From positions 1 to 64,000 of the forward strand of contig JAFVWM010000017.1 of assembly GCA_017501665.1 (NCBI GenBank): a stretch of 64,000 nt of DNA, read 5' to 3'. A model generated the notes under the pieces. That model saw only the letters and a program-made list of their open reading frames with translations. It searched no databases and was not told the origin of the DNA. Shown here one piece after another: positions 7,507 to 17,581 of the stretch. Every line of letters begins with the position of its first letter. Position 1 is the stretch's first letter. The DNA comes from Alphaproteobacteria bacterium. Its GTDB lineage: Bacteria > Pseudomonadota > Alphaproteobacteria > RF32 > CAG-239. A program made the translations under genes and the position numbers.

Positions 7507-9414
7507 ATGAGTAATGTGCAAGATAATTGCGATTCATTTGCAAAACAAATTAAAGAAAATATAGGCAGTACAAATAAAGCTTCTACAGTCTTAAAAACTG
7601 ATCAAAAGGTTTTGGCTCGTATTACAGATGGCATTTATAGACATGTATATTCCGCAATTAGAGAATTAATTTGCAACTCATATGATGCAGATGCTGAAAA
7701 GGTTTATGTTGATACAGATTGTCCCAGATTCAATCAGATAACTGTTAGAGATGACGGCAACGGAATGTCTGAGGAAGTTTTATCTAACCTTCTACATCAC
7801 ATAGGTGGTAGTGCAAAAAGAAATTATAAACAAAAGGACCTAGGTATTTTTGCTGAAAATGATCCTACATTGTCTCCTGTAAAGCGAAGAAAATTAATCG
7901 GGAAAATTGGCATAGGATTGTTTTCTGTTGCGCAATTAACAAGAGATTTTACAATCATTACAAAGCAAGCAGGTAAAAATTATTATTTGGTTGCAGATAT
8001 AAAATTGAAAAACTTTTCTGAAGAACAAATTCAAAAAATAGAAGAAAGAGGAGCCGATTTTGAAACAGGTACTGTTGATGTTTATACTGTCCCTGCTGAT
8101 AATATTGAAGCACACGGTACAGATATAATCGTTAGAAATTTAAAACGATCCGCAATAGATCAATTAAAAAGTGTAAATATCTGGAATCAGACAACAACAG
8201 ATGATGATGACGATATAAATAGTATCATAAACGAAATTAAACCTGCTTTTCATATAGGGGAAATAGATAATGAGCATAATATAATAAAGGAAAAAGCCAA
8301 TCTTCCTTGGAAAAATACAGAATCATCCAGAGATAAATTTGTATCATTATATCAAAATTTAATAGATTTACAAACTAACGATAAATATCCGTCTATCGAG
8401 AAAAATTTAGATAGCTATCTTAAAATGCTATGGATTTTAGGACTATCATTACCTGTTGAATACATATCTGATTCACCAGAAGAGCTTTCAAGTGACGAAT
8501 GTAAATATGTTTATGAAATACAAAACAATGAAACATCTTCTAAAAAAATTGAAACCAAAGGAAAATATGGGGATATATTAAATTTGCACAGCCAAATCGG
8601 CAATGACTTTAAGGTTTTTGTGGATGATGTACAAATTCTTCGTCCAATAAAATTTATTGAAGAAACTAAAACAGATGCCCAATTTAAGGATAATATTATT
8701 TTTTACGGAAAATTTGAACCTGATTTATCAACTTTAGATCCAGAAATGACAGGAGGAAAGCTAAAGTTGGAAGCCATCATAAAGTGGGCTCCTCGTATCG
8801 TTCCTAAAGAACATGTCGGGGTATCAATTAGAATAAATGGTGCAAGTGGTGCCTTGTTTGATCCAGAATTTATGAATTGGCAATTGGCTGAGTATATGTT
8901 AAAAAAGCAAATGACTATAGAAATAAATATCTTAGATGGTTTTGAGTCGGCCTTAAATATAGATCGTGAATCCTTCAATTTTGCGCATCCTCATTATCAA
9001 TTAGTCATGAGATGGTTACATAAAGCATTAAGGCAGGTTGTTAATGTTATAAAATCTAAAAAGAAAAAAAAGAAAGAAGAGATAAATAAAAGCACATTAA
9101 AAAACACTCAAGAGTTCTTAAGTAACATTGTTGCAAATACACCATCTTCTGTATATGATGATAATGAAAGTTTAGTAAAATTAGAAATCAATGATACAGA
9201 AAAAAGTGAGCTTAAGGTTTTGAGATATACTAATAACCGAATTAAAGAGCTCACAGCTACGACTGATAAGAAAAAAATTGATGAAAAATACATGCCTAAA
9301 ATAAATGCAATAATATCTTTGTTAGATAAATTCGCATTACTAGATAATTTATCACCGAACCAAAAAAATGATTTAGTAGAGGCCTTAATTAAAATTATAG
9401 CACACGATAATTAA
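7507..9414 (+). CDS. GHKL (HSP90/MutL/MORC-like) ATPase
   Basis: The N-terminal 200 residues form a GHKL ATPase domain: N box ELICNSYDADA (E53, N57, D60), G1 box DDGNGM (82-87) and G2 box GKIGIGLFS (122-130). The protein is 635 aa from ATG 7507, which has AAGGAG 7 bp upstream; a TTG at 7489 is less likely. A Lys-rich linker (KKKKKKEE) lies near residue 520, and a helical C-terminus follows. Prokaryotic GHKL ATPases of the MutL/MORC type are known in restriction-modification-like loci. The gene is followed 11 bp later by the Rossmann-like gene. It probably works as an ATP-driven clamp or signalling component of a defence system (inference). Confidence 0.85.
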   Translation: MSNVQDNCDSFAKQIKENIGSTNKASTVLKTDQKVLARITDGIYRHVYSAIRELICNSYDADAEKVYVDTDCPRFNQITVRDDGNGMSEEVLSNLLHHIGGSAKRNYKQKDLGIFAENDPTLSPVKRRKLIGKIGIGLFSVAQLTRDFTIITKQAGKNYYLVADIKLKNFSEEQIQKIEERGADFETGTVDVYTVPADNIEAHGTDIIVRNLKRSAIDQLKSVNIWNQTTTDDDDDINSIINEIKPAFHIGEIDNEHNIIKEKANLPWKNTESSRDKFVSLYQNLIDLQTNDKYPSIEKNLDSYLKMLWILGLSLPVEYISDSPEELSSDECKYVYEIQNNETSSKKIETKGKYGDILNLHSQIGNDFKVFVDDVQILRPIKFIEETKTDAQFKDNIIFYGKFEPDLSTLDPEMTGGKLKLEAIIKWAPRIVPKEHVGVSIRINGASGALFDPEFMNWQLAEYMLKKQMTIEINILDGFESALNIDRESFNFAHPHYQLVMRWLHKALRQVVNVIKSKKKKKKEEINKSTLKNTQEFLSNIVANTPSSVYDDNESLVKLEINDTEKSELKVLRYTNNRIKELTATTDKKKIDEKYMPKINAIISLLDKFALLDNLSPNQKNDLVEALIKIIAHDN

Positions 9415-9425
9415 GGAACTACGAC

Positions 9426-10550
9426 ATGGATACTCTTGAACTTATAGCAGATTCCGATATTTTTGGAAAAACGACTGAGAACTTAGGCGAACGGACTACT
9501 TTTCAACCGTGGCATAAGCCCAGAAAACACTGGATTCGTATTCACCAATGGTGTAGTTGTGTGCAAGAACTGTTAGCTAGAGAAGAATTTTCAGATATTT
9601 CTGTTCTAAACTATTTTGGGATGCCAGGAGAGGATTGTTTAGACATTCAAACAATAGGACAATCTCTTTCAAATGGTAAGAAGATTAAATATTTTGGAAT
9701 AGAAAAAAGTGAAATGACTCAATATCAGTCAATAGTGGAAAGTAAGCTCCACGATGCCCCTTATATCAGTGATGATTCCAAAATATATAATAAAACTCAA
9801 TTTGAGGAACTGGATAAAGAGGCTTCTAAAATAACTAATGATATATTTTTGGAAAACCCTTTTCATATAATCAATATAGATTTAACCGCATCTTTATTCC
9901 CTCCTAGTAAGGGGACCACAATGTGGAATGCTCTTTTAAGACTGTTGAGCTATCAATTCGATATGCAACCACGTACATGGTTACTATTTTTGACGACACG
10001 TTGCGATAAGGCATCTATTGATGAATGCTTTATCAATGAAAAGTTTTCTGTTTTTTTGAACAATTATCAAAATGAAAATTTTAGGCATATAATTAATACT
10101 GAAATAAAAAAAATAACAAACGATGATATATTAGAAAAAGAAATTTTATTGGGTAATGATTGTTATGAAAAGATAATTTTATTAACAATTATTAAAATGA
10201 TATTAAAAAATGCTGTAGCAAAAAATGTGCATATGTGTACAGAATCAGTTATATCATACCGCATAGAAGAAACATCTTGTAACCCAGAAATGCATTCCAT
10301 AGTATTACGTTTTACCAAAGAAAAAAATGTTTCAGATGCTACCGTTGCACCATATGAAGAAACAAAAAAACGTATGGATGCAAAAGAGGTAGATATTGCG
10401 TCAAGGTCTGGCCATAAAGTTGCAAGTTGTAAAAATGTTGACGATATTTTAACAGAATATCCAGAAATTAAATCAGATATGGCTAACAAAACAAAAGAAA
10501 TGCTCAAAAATATTGGATATGACATTACCCAATATATTTATGACAGATAA
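9426..10550 (+). CDS. defence-island protein with Rossmann-like N-terminus, 374 aa
   Basis: After a conserved-looking FQPWHKPRKHWIR (residues 26-38) the protein has LNYFGMPGEDCLDI (61-74), which reads like the glycine loop and acidic strand of a Rossmann or methyltransferase fold, followed by KIKYFGIEKSE (86-96). INIDLTASLFPP (about 149-160) sits where a methyltransferase would have its catalytic loop, but no (D/N)PPY is present, so activity is doubtful. It starts 11 bp after the ATPase, in the same operon. Its 3' end overlaps the 3' end of the convergent C5 methyltransferase by 26 bp. It resembles, from memory, a family (PP_RS20740-like) found in defence islands; I am not certain. Confidence 0.6.
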   Translation: MDTLELIADSDIFGKTTENLGERTTFQPWHKPRKHWIRIHQWCSCVQELLAREEFSDISVLNYFGMPGEDCLDIQTIGQSLSNGKKIKYFGIEKSEMTQYQSIVESKLHDAPYISDDSKIYNKTQFEELDKEASKITNDIFLENPFHIINIDLTASLFPPSKGTTMWNALLRLLSYQFDMQPRTWLLFLTTRCDKASIDECFINEKFSVFLNNYQNENFRHIINTEIKKITNDDILEKEILLGNDCYEKIILLTIIKMILKNAVAKNVHMCTESVISYRIEETSCNPEMHSIVLRFTKEKNVSDATVAPYEETKKRMDAKEVDIASRSGHKVASCKNVDDILTEYPEIKSDMANKTKEMLKNIGYDITQYIYDR

Positions 10551-11583
10551 AATCATAAATATTTTGAGCAATTCCCTTAGCTAACATAAACGGAACACAA
10601 TTTCCTACCATTTTGAATTTATTAGATAATGATAAATTTTCTGGTAAAGAAAACCATGCTGGAAGAGATTGTATTGCTAACGCCTCTGCAACACTAATTC
10701 TTCTTGCTTTATATGGATGCATATGCACTTCGTTGTTTCCATATGCTGCCGTAGGAGAGTAGCGCCATCTATGTAATCTTTTAAAGGACTTTTTAGAAAC
10801 ATCTCCCTCTAGGGTATTAATAAATCTTTCGGGTTTCCTAACTTTAAAAATATCCTTAGCATTAGGATGATGCGTTACATCATTTTTATCAAACCAATAT
10901 TGCACAGTTAAGGGTTCGATAATTCCTTGAGGTGCTTTATTGGATACTCTTTTATTTACAATGGGCCAAGAAATGTTTCTAATGTCTTTAAGGTTATATA
11001 ACTTATTACCATCGAATTTAAATTCTTCACAATTTCCAAAAATATCTCTTCTAAAACCAACAAGAAATAGCCGGTCTCTGTATTGAGGTACGCCATATTC
11101 TAATGAATTAAAAATTTTATCAAATAAAACATAGCCATCTTGCAATAATTTTGATTTTTGACTTTCATAATATTCTCTGTGTTTTTTTGTTCTGTATAAA
11201 CCTTTTACATTTTCAAAAACAAAAAAAGCAGGTTTTCTTTTTCTTATCAAATCAAAATATATTGTTGTTAATCTACCATTTTTGCCTTCTGCCCCTCTAT
11301 TTTTTCCAGCAACCGAAAAATCAGGGCAAGGTGGTCCCCCTATAAAACCAAATAATTCCTGCTGATTGTGAAATATACTATTCCAAGTATTATCATCTAA
11401 AAAAGCTTCAGCGCTGCAATTATTATATCCTAAAAGCGGCGTTGTGCTATTATTTCTGCGTGCATATTTATAACTTTCCAAAAATAGTGGATTGTATTCA
11501 TTTACAAAAGCTATATTGAATCCAACACTTTCAAAACCCAAATCTAGGGAACCTAATCCTGAAAAAAAAGAATATATATACAT
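10525..11583 (-). CDS. DNA (cytosine-5) methyltransferase
   Basis: All key motifs are present: motif I FFSGLGSLDLGF (6-17), catalytic PPCPDFS (84-90, nucleophile Cys86), ENVKG (124-128), QYRDRLF (167-173) and the C-terminal VGNCVP of motif X. The 352-aa length fits a complete enzyme with a small target-recognition domain. It uses SAM to make 5-methylcytosine at an unknown sequence. It is convergent with the Rossmann-like gene, overlapping it by 26 bp, so the two transcripts are antisense at their ends. No dedicated restriction endonuclease lies beside it. The GHKL ATPase pair and perhaps the DUF4268 protein are the likely partners. Confidence 0.93.
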   Translation of the reverse strand: MYIYSFFSGLGSLDLGFESVGFNIAFVNEYNPLFLESYKYARRNNSTTPLLGYNNCSAEAFLDDNTWNSIFHNQQELFGFIGGPPCPDFSVAGKNRGAEGKNGRLTTIYFDLIRKRKPAFFVFENVKGLYRTKKHREYYESQKSKLLQDGYVLFDKIFNSLEYGVPQYRDRLFLVGFRRDIFGNCEEFKFDGNKLYNLKDIRNISWPIVNKRVSNKAPQGIIEPLTVQYWFDKNDVTHHPNAKDIFKVRKPERFINTLEGDVSKKSFKRLHRWRYSPTAAYGNNEVHMHPYKARRISVAEALAIQSLPAWFSLPENLSLSNKFKMVGNCVPFMLAKGIAQNIYDFICHKYIG

Positions 11584-11647
11584 CTTGTCCTATCCCATTA
11601 CAAATTCCCAGATAATATTTTAACAACGTATTCATACATAAAATATT

Positions 11648-14600
11648 TTATTCCGCTTTATATTTTTTAAAGTTTTCCACTTGTTCTAATACCTTTTGGA
11701 ATATTTCATCATCCCATTCTGGCGGATATCCTTCTTTATACAGAAGTTTAGTTAAATCACTAGCAAGTCCATTACGGATATTATCGTTGTTTATCCAATC
11801 CGCATATAAAGACGCATTTTCAACCAATTCTTTAATTCTCTGCGCCAGAATTTTACATTTTTCCTCCGGATATTCAAATTTGTGAGTGTCCCGGACATCA
11901 ACTAAAATGTCATAAAATGCCTTTTCTTCAAAGGTAATACCGAGCTTTTTAAATTCTTCTTTATCTCTTTTCAAGCTCTTAAACAAATCAAGAAGTTTTT
12001 CCGTCAGAGAAGTTACTTTTTCCTCAACCATCTCACTAATAGCATTTACAGTATCTGTTGCTACTTCATTGGTAAAGGTTAATTTATCGCGGGTATTATA
12101 CTGATCCACGGTGTCATTTAATAATTTTGTAAAATGCTCGGCTTTAACTTTATTAACTTTACCATATTCCTTTATTGCCTGTCCCAGAAGTTTGGCCAGT
12201 AGCTGGAATTTAGTATTGGGCATTTTGACATCTTCCAATTCTTTCAGGAATGTTTCGTCAAAAATATCTTCTTCCTCTTTTGCGTTTAATACCGTTTCTA
12301 CACCGGTACAAGCGAGGGCCTCTTTAACCATTTGTTCCACCGCTCTATTCATGGATTCAACATCATGTGTTGTATCCGTGATTTTACGTAAAAACGACAT
12401 AATACCCATAAAACATTGAGCCCAAGATGCCTCATCATCGCTCAAAATTCCGGCCGGATTACAAATATCGTAGGCACTACGCAATCTCTTTACATGGCCT
12501 TTATAAGAAGTCTTAAATGAAGTTTTTCCTTTTTCTTCAAAGCTGTTATTTAAGATAAACTCGGCGGCTTCCTGTAAAAATTGCAATCTGACCAATGGTT
12601 GTGTACCAAAGAATTTTTCAAAAGCTAATCCTTGCGTCATTTCCTTAAGAATTTGCAATTCATTCTTAAGCGCGGCATGAGCGTCTTCAAGATCACCTTT
12701 TGGGGAGACATCTCCGCCATAACGCTTCATGGCTTCTTTCATGTTCTCCCGAATACCGATATAGTCCACCACATATCCGCACTCTTTACTCTTATACTTT
12801 CGGTTAACACGGCTAATCGTTTGAATAAGTGTATGTTTTTGGAGAGGTTTATCATTATACAGAATTGTCAGCGGTGGAGCATCAAATCCGGTAATCCACA
12901 TATCCACCACAATAGCAATATGGAAATTTGAGTTTTCGTTTTTATATTCCGTATCCAGCTCCTTACGATATGCGTCATCACCTAACAAATCGTACATATC
13001 CTTTTCATCATCTTTGGCGCGTGTAGCTACGATATTAACGAAGCGTACCGGTTTTAGTTTTTCCAGTTCATCAGCGGTAAATTTAGAAGTATCAAGAGCT
13101 TTCATCGGCTGACACCACCTCGGGCGTAAGCGTTCTATAATTTTGTATAACCGATACGCAATAAGTCTATCACTACATGTAATCATTGCTTTTTGTAGTA
13201 AATCAGGCTTGTCAGCGCATCTGGTCTCATAATCAGCAATCATATCTTTGGCCAAACGCTCCAATCTGTCCGGATCACCCAAGATAGCATTCATACTACT
13301 CATAGCCTTTTTGCTTTTTACAATATCTTCCGGCTTTGCGCCTTCTTCTTCGCACTGTTTATAATACTGCTCAATTTCCTCCGCCTTTTGGGTATCTAAG
13401 AAAACACGAGCCAAACGCGGATCATATTTAATCGGAACAGTTATACCATCCTTTTGTGACTGAAGCATTGTATAACGATCAACTTCGCCACCAAATACAT
13501 GGATTGCTTCATCAGTCGGAGTACCGGTAAAACCAACATAAGTCGCATTTGGCAGTGCATCACGCAGATATTTAGCAAAACCGTATGTAATAAAGGCACC
13601 TAATTTTTCTTCTCCAGAAGCTTTATCTTTAGCATTGATTTTGAGTTTACTACCAAGATGATTTTGTGTCCGGTGCGCCTCATCACTCATACAAATGATA
13701 TTACTACGGTCACTTAAAAGACCGGTACTTTCGGTAAACTTCTGAATGGTGGTGATATAAAAGCCACCAGTTTCACGCTCAGATAACTCTGTTGCTAAAT
13801 CTTTACGAGAATCAAATACCCTCACTTCTTTATCACATAAATATTTTGTTGACTTACAAAACAGTTTAGCGGCCTGATTTTCCAAATCTTCGCGGTCCAC
13901 AATCAAAACAATGGTCGGGCTTCCCAGCTCTTTGCGGCATCTCAAAGCTAATAAACGAGATAAAAACAGCATAGTATAAGTTTTGCCGCATCCTGTTGCA
14001 CCAAAATAAATACCACCTTTACCATCGCCACCGGTACTTCTTAAGTGCTTCAAAACATGGGCACATAATTTTCGGGCGGCAAAAAATTGCGGATACCGAC
14101 AAATAATTTCTTCTTCTTTCATCCCATCGGATTGATCCGGAAAATAAACAAAGTCTCTTAAAATTTCCAAGAACCGTGCTGGTTTAAAAACACCTTTTAT
14201 CAAAGAAGTTAGCTCTTTTATTCCCATTCCCGGCTCATCTTCATTTTCTACCTTTTTCCAAGCATAGAAAAACTCATAAGGTGTAAAGGTTGTGCCTAAA
14301 CGAGAATTGGATCCGTCGCTGATACAAGCTACTGCACAATATTTTAACAAGGCAGGAATATCCCGACGATAACGCACGGTAATTTGCGTATGCGCATCAC
14401 GGATTGTTGCATTTTCATCAGTCGGATTCTTAAGTTCAAAAATACATACAGGAATGCCGTTAATAAACAATAGAATATCCGGAATACGCAAGGAGTTATT
14501 GCCTTGTTGCATTTCAAACTGATTAACAACCCTAAAAATATTTTTATCCGGATGTTCAAAATCAATATATTCCAACTTAAAAGGATCTATGCCGGATTTC

Positions 14601-14884
14601 ACAAAGTCAAAACCATCATGGTAAAAATTATAGGTATTGGCAAGAGCATTATAGTCGCTAGAACCGCCAATATTACGAATTTTTGCAACGATCATATCGT
14701 AATCTTCAGGAAGCAATCCTTTATCTGCGTAGTGAGCTTGCAAGTAAGAACGTAAATCATCTTCCAAAATAGGATCAGAAATCATACGGTGTAAGTTACC
14801 ACCAAAAGTATAATCCCATCTCTCATCTTGTAAAAGCTGGATTACACCTTCTTCAAATTCACTTTCAAACATCTTTCCACTCAT
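11648..14884 (-). CDS. hsdR: type I restriction enzyme, HsdR subunit
   Basis: This is the motor and nuclease subunit of a type I restriction system. The N-terminal nuclease core shows D136 and E150-L-K152 (IPDILLF, FELKN). The SF2 translocase follows with Walker A GATGCGKT (295-302), DEAH (MSDEAHRT) and FTGTP. Start ATG 14884 overlaps the hsdS stop as ATGA and has AGGAG 7 bp upstream, giving 1078 aa; the longer in-frame extension has no ribosome site. It needs HsdM and HsdS to recognise unmethylated DNA, and then translocates and cuts at a distance. It looks intact. Confidence 0.95.
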   Translation of the reverse strand: MSGKMFESEFEEGVIQLLQDERWDYTFGGNLHRMISDPILEDDLRSYLQAHYADKGLLPEDYDMIVAKIRNIGGSSDYNALANTYNFYHDGFDFVKSGIDPFKLEYIDFEHPDKNIFRVVNQFEMQQGNNSLRIPDILLFINGIPVCIFELKNPTDENATIRDAHTQITVRYRRDIPALLKYCAVACISDGSNSRLGTTFTPYEFFYAWKKVENEDEPGMGIKELTSLIKGVFKPARFLEILRDFVYFPDQSDGMKEEEIICRYPQFFAARKLCAHVLKHLRSTGGDGKGGIYFGATGCGKTYTMLFLSRLLALRCRKELGSPTIVLIVDREDLENQAAKLFCKSTKYLCDKEVRVFDSRKDLATELSERETGGFYITTIQKFTESTGLLSDRSNIICMSDEAHRTQNHLGSKLKINAKDKASGEEKLGAFITYGFAKYLRDALPNATYVGFTGTPTDEAIHVFGGEVDRYTMLQSQKDGITVPIKYDPRLARVFLDTQKAEEIEQYYKQCEEEGAKPEDIVKSKKAMSSMNAILGDPDRLERLAKDMIADYETRCADKPDLLQKAMITCSDRLIAYRLYKIIERLRPRWCQPMKALDTSKFTADELEKLKPVRFVNIVATRAKDDEKDMYDLLGDDAYRKELDTEYKNENSNFHIAIVVDMWITGFDAPPLTILYNDKPLQKHTLIQTISRVNRKYKSKECGYVVDYIGIRENMKEAMKRYGGDVSPKGDLEDAHAALKNELQILKEMTQGLAFEKFFGTQPLVRLQFLQEAAEFILNNSFEEKGKTSFKTSYKGHVKRLRSAYDICNPAGILSDDEASWAQCFMGIMSFLRKITDTTHDVESMNRAVEQMVKEALACTGVETVLNAKEEEDIFDETFLKELEDVKMPNTKFQLLAKLLGQAIKEYGKVNKVKAEHFTKLLNDTVDQYNTRDKLTFTNEVATDTVNAISEMVEEKVTSLTEKLLDLFKSLKRDKEEFKKLGITFEEKAFYDILVDVRDTHKFEYPEEKCKILAQRIKELVENASLYADWINNDNIRNGLASDLTKLLYKEGYPPEWDDEIFQKVLEQVENFKKYKAE

Positions 14885-15996
14885 GATGCTTCTCCTATCA
14901 CTTGCCGCATAAGGGCAGGACAAATATCTTTAATTAATTGATCTGTTTTGTTTGCTATGTCCTTAGCTTCTTTGGCACAATTATAAATGTTTACAATGGC
15001 ACGTTGCTTTTCTGGAGACGGAATTGGAATTTCAAAACGACATAAATCTTCAAAGTTTAAGTTTTCTCTTGCACTTCCCCATGAATTATACCTTGCCCAC
15101 CGATCAGTCTCTTTTTGTTTTAACCAAACATATAAATATTCTGGAACGAGTTTTCCTTCGTCTCTAATTTTAAATGTTACATAAATTGGGGATACAACAA
15201 TATCTTTTTCAAATTTTGACAATGCAACAGCAAGACACCGCCAAGTATCTGTTGTAGGCACGTATGCAAACTGATTATTTCTTAATATTTTATAATTTTG
15301 TAATTTAGTCTTATCAACTCTTGATTGGGGTTCTCTAAATTCTTTGTTTACATTTAACCCCATCACATCATGTATATTATCTTGAGCATTTTTTTCATTA
15401 ACTTCTTCAATATACGGTCCAATTTCGGTTGGTTCGTATTCTTCCTTGAGTTGTTTCAAATAGCTTTGACAGAGTTCAAATAAAGGTTCGGCAATGACCT
15501 CATTTTGTACCTTTAAATCTCGCAATCCTTTCCACACCGAAACAATTTTCCGTTGCTCATCAATATCCGGTAATGGAATTTGCACTCGCTCCATATCTTC
15601 ATAACTAAAAGCCTCGCGAGCACTACCCCATGAATTAAATCGTGCATATCTGTCAAACTCTGGACGACAAAACCATAAATACAGATAATCTGGCAATAAA
15701 ACTAAAGGATCTTTAATCCGAAAAACACATGAGATAGATGAAACAATACAAGCTTTCCCAAAATTATTAAAGGCAAGGCTCATTTTATCCCCACGTCTTG
15801 AGGTATCGGGAACAAATGTAAATTCATTAGGATTAACAATTTTATATGACGATAAGGAAACACCTTCAAGATTTGCTTTTGTTTCTATAAGTTGTTTTGA
15901 GGTGGCTATACCTTTAACATCCTCCTCTCCATATTTTCCTTTTGAGTTGCGCTCGTCACATTGCTCAATATAGTCACCAAGAGAAACCCACTGCAT
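14881..15996 (-). CDS. hsdS: type I restriction system specificity subunit HsdS
   Basis: The 371-aa protein consists of two similar halves, each with a variable target-recognition part and a conserved stretch: RYARFNSWGSAREAF at about 112-126 and RWARYNSWGSARENL in the second half, each followed by a helical spacer (IDEQRKIVSVW; PEKQRAIVNIY). This is the expected two-TRD layout, and it recognises a bipartite DNA sequence. It starts 4 bp after hsdM and overlaps hsdR by 4 bp. The near-identical SWGSARE blocks are potential recombination points for TRD swaps. No extra hsdS fragments or inverted repeats for shuffling are seen nearby. Confidence 0.92.
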   Translation of the reverse strand: MQWVSLGDYIEQCDERNSKGKYGEEDVKGIATSKQLIETKANLEGVSLSSYKIVNPNEFTFVPDTSRRGDKMSLAFNNFGKACIVSSISCVFRIKDPLVLLPDYLYLWFCRPEFDRYARFNSWGSAREAFSYEDMERVQIPLPDIDEQRKIVSVWKGLRDLKVQNEVIAEPLFELCQSYLKQLKEEYEPTEIGPYIEEVNEKNAQDNIHDVMGLNVNKEFREPQSRVDKTKLQNYKILRNNQFAYVPTTDTWRCLAVALSKFEKDIVVSPIYVTFKIRDEGKLVPEYLYVWLKQKETDRWARYNSWGSARENLNFEDLCRFEIPIPSPEKQRAIVNIYNCAKEAKDIANKTDQLIKDICPALMRQVIGEAS

Positions 15997-16000
15997 AATA

Positions 16001-17581
16001 TTACTCCATATTATACCCTAAAGTTTCAAAAGCTTTAATTAGTTTATCTTGGTTATCTTTATGACGCTCAATCAATTCTTTTGTTTCTGCGCCAATAGTC
16101 TGTAGAGCTGTCTTGTAATCTAATGCCGTGTCACGGTCAACAAATTCAATATATCGGCTTGGTACCAAACTGTAATTTTTTGAAGCAATTTCATCCAATC
16201 CGGCTGAATAATATAATTCAGGTCTTGCATATTTTACTGGTCTTTCTTTTGTATCAATGTTTTGCCAATAATGATAAATTTTGCAAACATCTGCAATTTG
16301 TTCTTCGGAAAATTGAACATATTTCTTTTCGTAAATATTTTGGTTCCAAGTCCTTAAATCAACAAACAAAACTTCATTTTCTCTATTACGTAATTGACGT
16401 CCGTGATATTGTCCGCCTTTCTTATTATTGTTCAAAATCCACAATGTAACACTAATATCGGTAGAATAAAACATTTCTCGAGGCAATACAAAAATCGCTT
16501 CAACTTTATCATTCTGCAATAGTTTTTTACGAATTTCTAGAGTATCGCTATCGTCCAAAGCGCCATTTGCTAACAAAAATCCGGCTACACCTTTTGTAAC
16601 CTCTAATTTGTTTAGCATATGCAAAATCCATGCATAATTGGCATTACTCTCCGGTGGAACGGCATATCCCTTCCAGCGCACATCGTCTAACAAAGTATCT
16701 GCTGTTCGCCATTTTTTTAAGTTAAAAGGCGGGTTTGCCATGATGTAATCAACCTTTTTATCTTTATGTTGATCATCCGTAAATGTTGAGGAAGCGTGTG
16801 TTCCCAAGTCATACGAAATACCGCGAACTGCCAAATTCATTTTAGCTAAACGATATGTGCTTGGCTCTGACTCTTGACCATATACGTTAATATTTTTTGT
16901 ATTGCCTCCGTGCGCTTCAACAAGCTTCATACACTGCACGAACATGCCACCGGATCCGCAACATGGGTCGTAAAGAGTGCCATCAAATGGTTCAATCAAA
17001 GAAGCTATAAGCTCCACAATACTGTGCGGAGTGTAAAATTCTCCTTCTTCTTTGTCCGCGTTGATAGAAAATGCCTGTAAGAAATATTCATAAACACGAC
17101 CAATTAAGTCTTTATCCTGAAAACGCTTACGGTCAATTTTATTGACTTCATCCACAACTGACTTTAGTACAGCAGGCTCCAGCGCTGTCTTGGTAAATAT
17201 TTGTTGTGGTAAAGCATTTTTCAGTTTAGTTTCATTTTGCTCCAATTTTGAAATGGCCGTATCAAAAGCAACAGCCATATTTTTAGGCTCTTTCTTAATG
17301 AGTTCTTCCCAGCGATAATCATCTTGTAAAAAGAATACTCCGGCTTTTTTATAAAAAGATGCTTTAGTTACAGCCAATTTTGCAAAATCAGGATCTTCTT
17401 TGTTTTCTTCAAAAATTATATCGCGCTGTTCATTAAAACGATCACCTATAAATTTCAAAAACACAAGAGTGAGCAATAAATCACGTTTATCAGTCATCGG
17501 CGCACGGCCGCGCAAGTGATTCCGACAGCTGAATAAAATATCTTCTAGGCGCTCTTCTTTTACTTTTGCTTGTTTTGCCAT
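16001..17581 (-). CDS. hsdM: type I restriction system DNA N6-adenine methyltransferase HsdM
   Basis: The 526-aa protein has the HsdM N-terminal helical domain, SAM motif DPCCGSGGMF (205-214) and catalytic NPPF (283-286). It methylates adenine at the HsdS-defined site in an M2S complex. Start ATG 17581 has AAGGA 7 bp upstream. It is the first gene of the hsdM-hsdS-hsdR operon, with junctions of 4 bp and ATGA, so the three subunits are made in fixed ratio. The operon promoter must lie in the AT-rich gap above 17582. Confidence 0.96.
   Translation of the reverse strand: MAKQAKVKEERLEDILFSCRNHLRGRAPMTDKRDLLLTLVFLKFIGDRFNEQRDIIFEENKEDPDFAKLAVTKASFYKKAGVFFLQDDYRWEELIKKEPKNMAVAFDTAISKLEQNETKLKNALPQQIFTKTALEPAVLKSVVDEVNKIDRKRFQDKDLIGRVYEYFLQAFSINADKEEGEFYTPHSIVELIASLIEPFDGTLYDPCCGSGGMFVQCMKLVEAHGGNTKNINVYGQESEPSTYRLAKMNLAVRGISYDLGTHASSTFTDDQHKDKKVDYIMANPPFNLKKWRTADTLLDDVRWKGYAVPPESNANYAWILHMLNKLEVTKGVAGFLLANGALDDSDTLEIRKKLLQNDKVEAIFVLPREMFYSTDISVTLWILNNNKKGGQYHGRQLRNRENEVLFVDLRTWNQNIYEKKYVQFSEEQIADVCKIYHYWQNIDTKERPVKYARPELYYSAGLDEIASKNYSLVPSRYIEFVDRDTALDYKTALQTIGAETKELIERHKDNQDKLIKAFETLGYNME

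Noticed and set aside
12111..12931. Plus-strand ORFs of about 100 aa inside hsdR
   Set aside because: They are antisense to a well-supported HsdR; no ribosome sites or recognisable domains.
15600..15700. hsdS phase-variable shuffling
   Set aside because: The SWGSARE blocks repeat within hsdS, but no silent hsdS cassette, inverted repeat or dedicated recombinase lies next to it.
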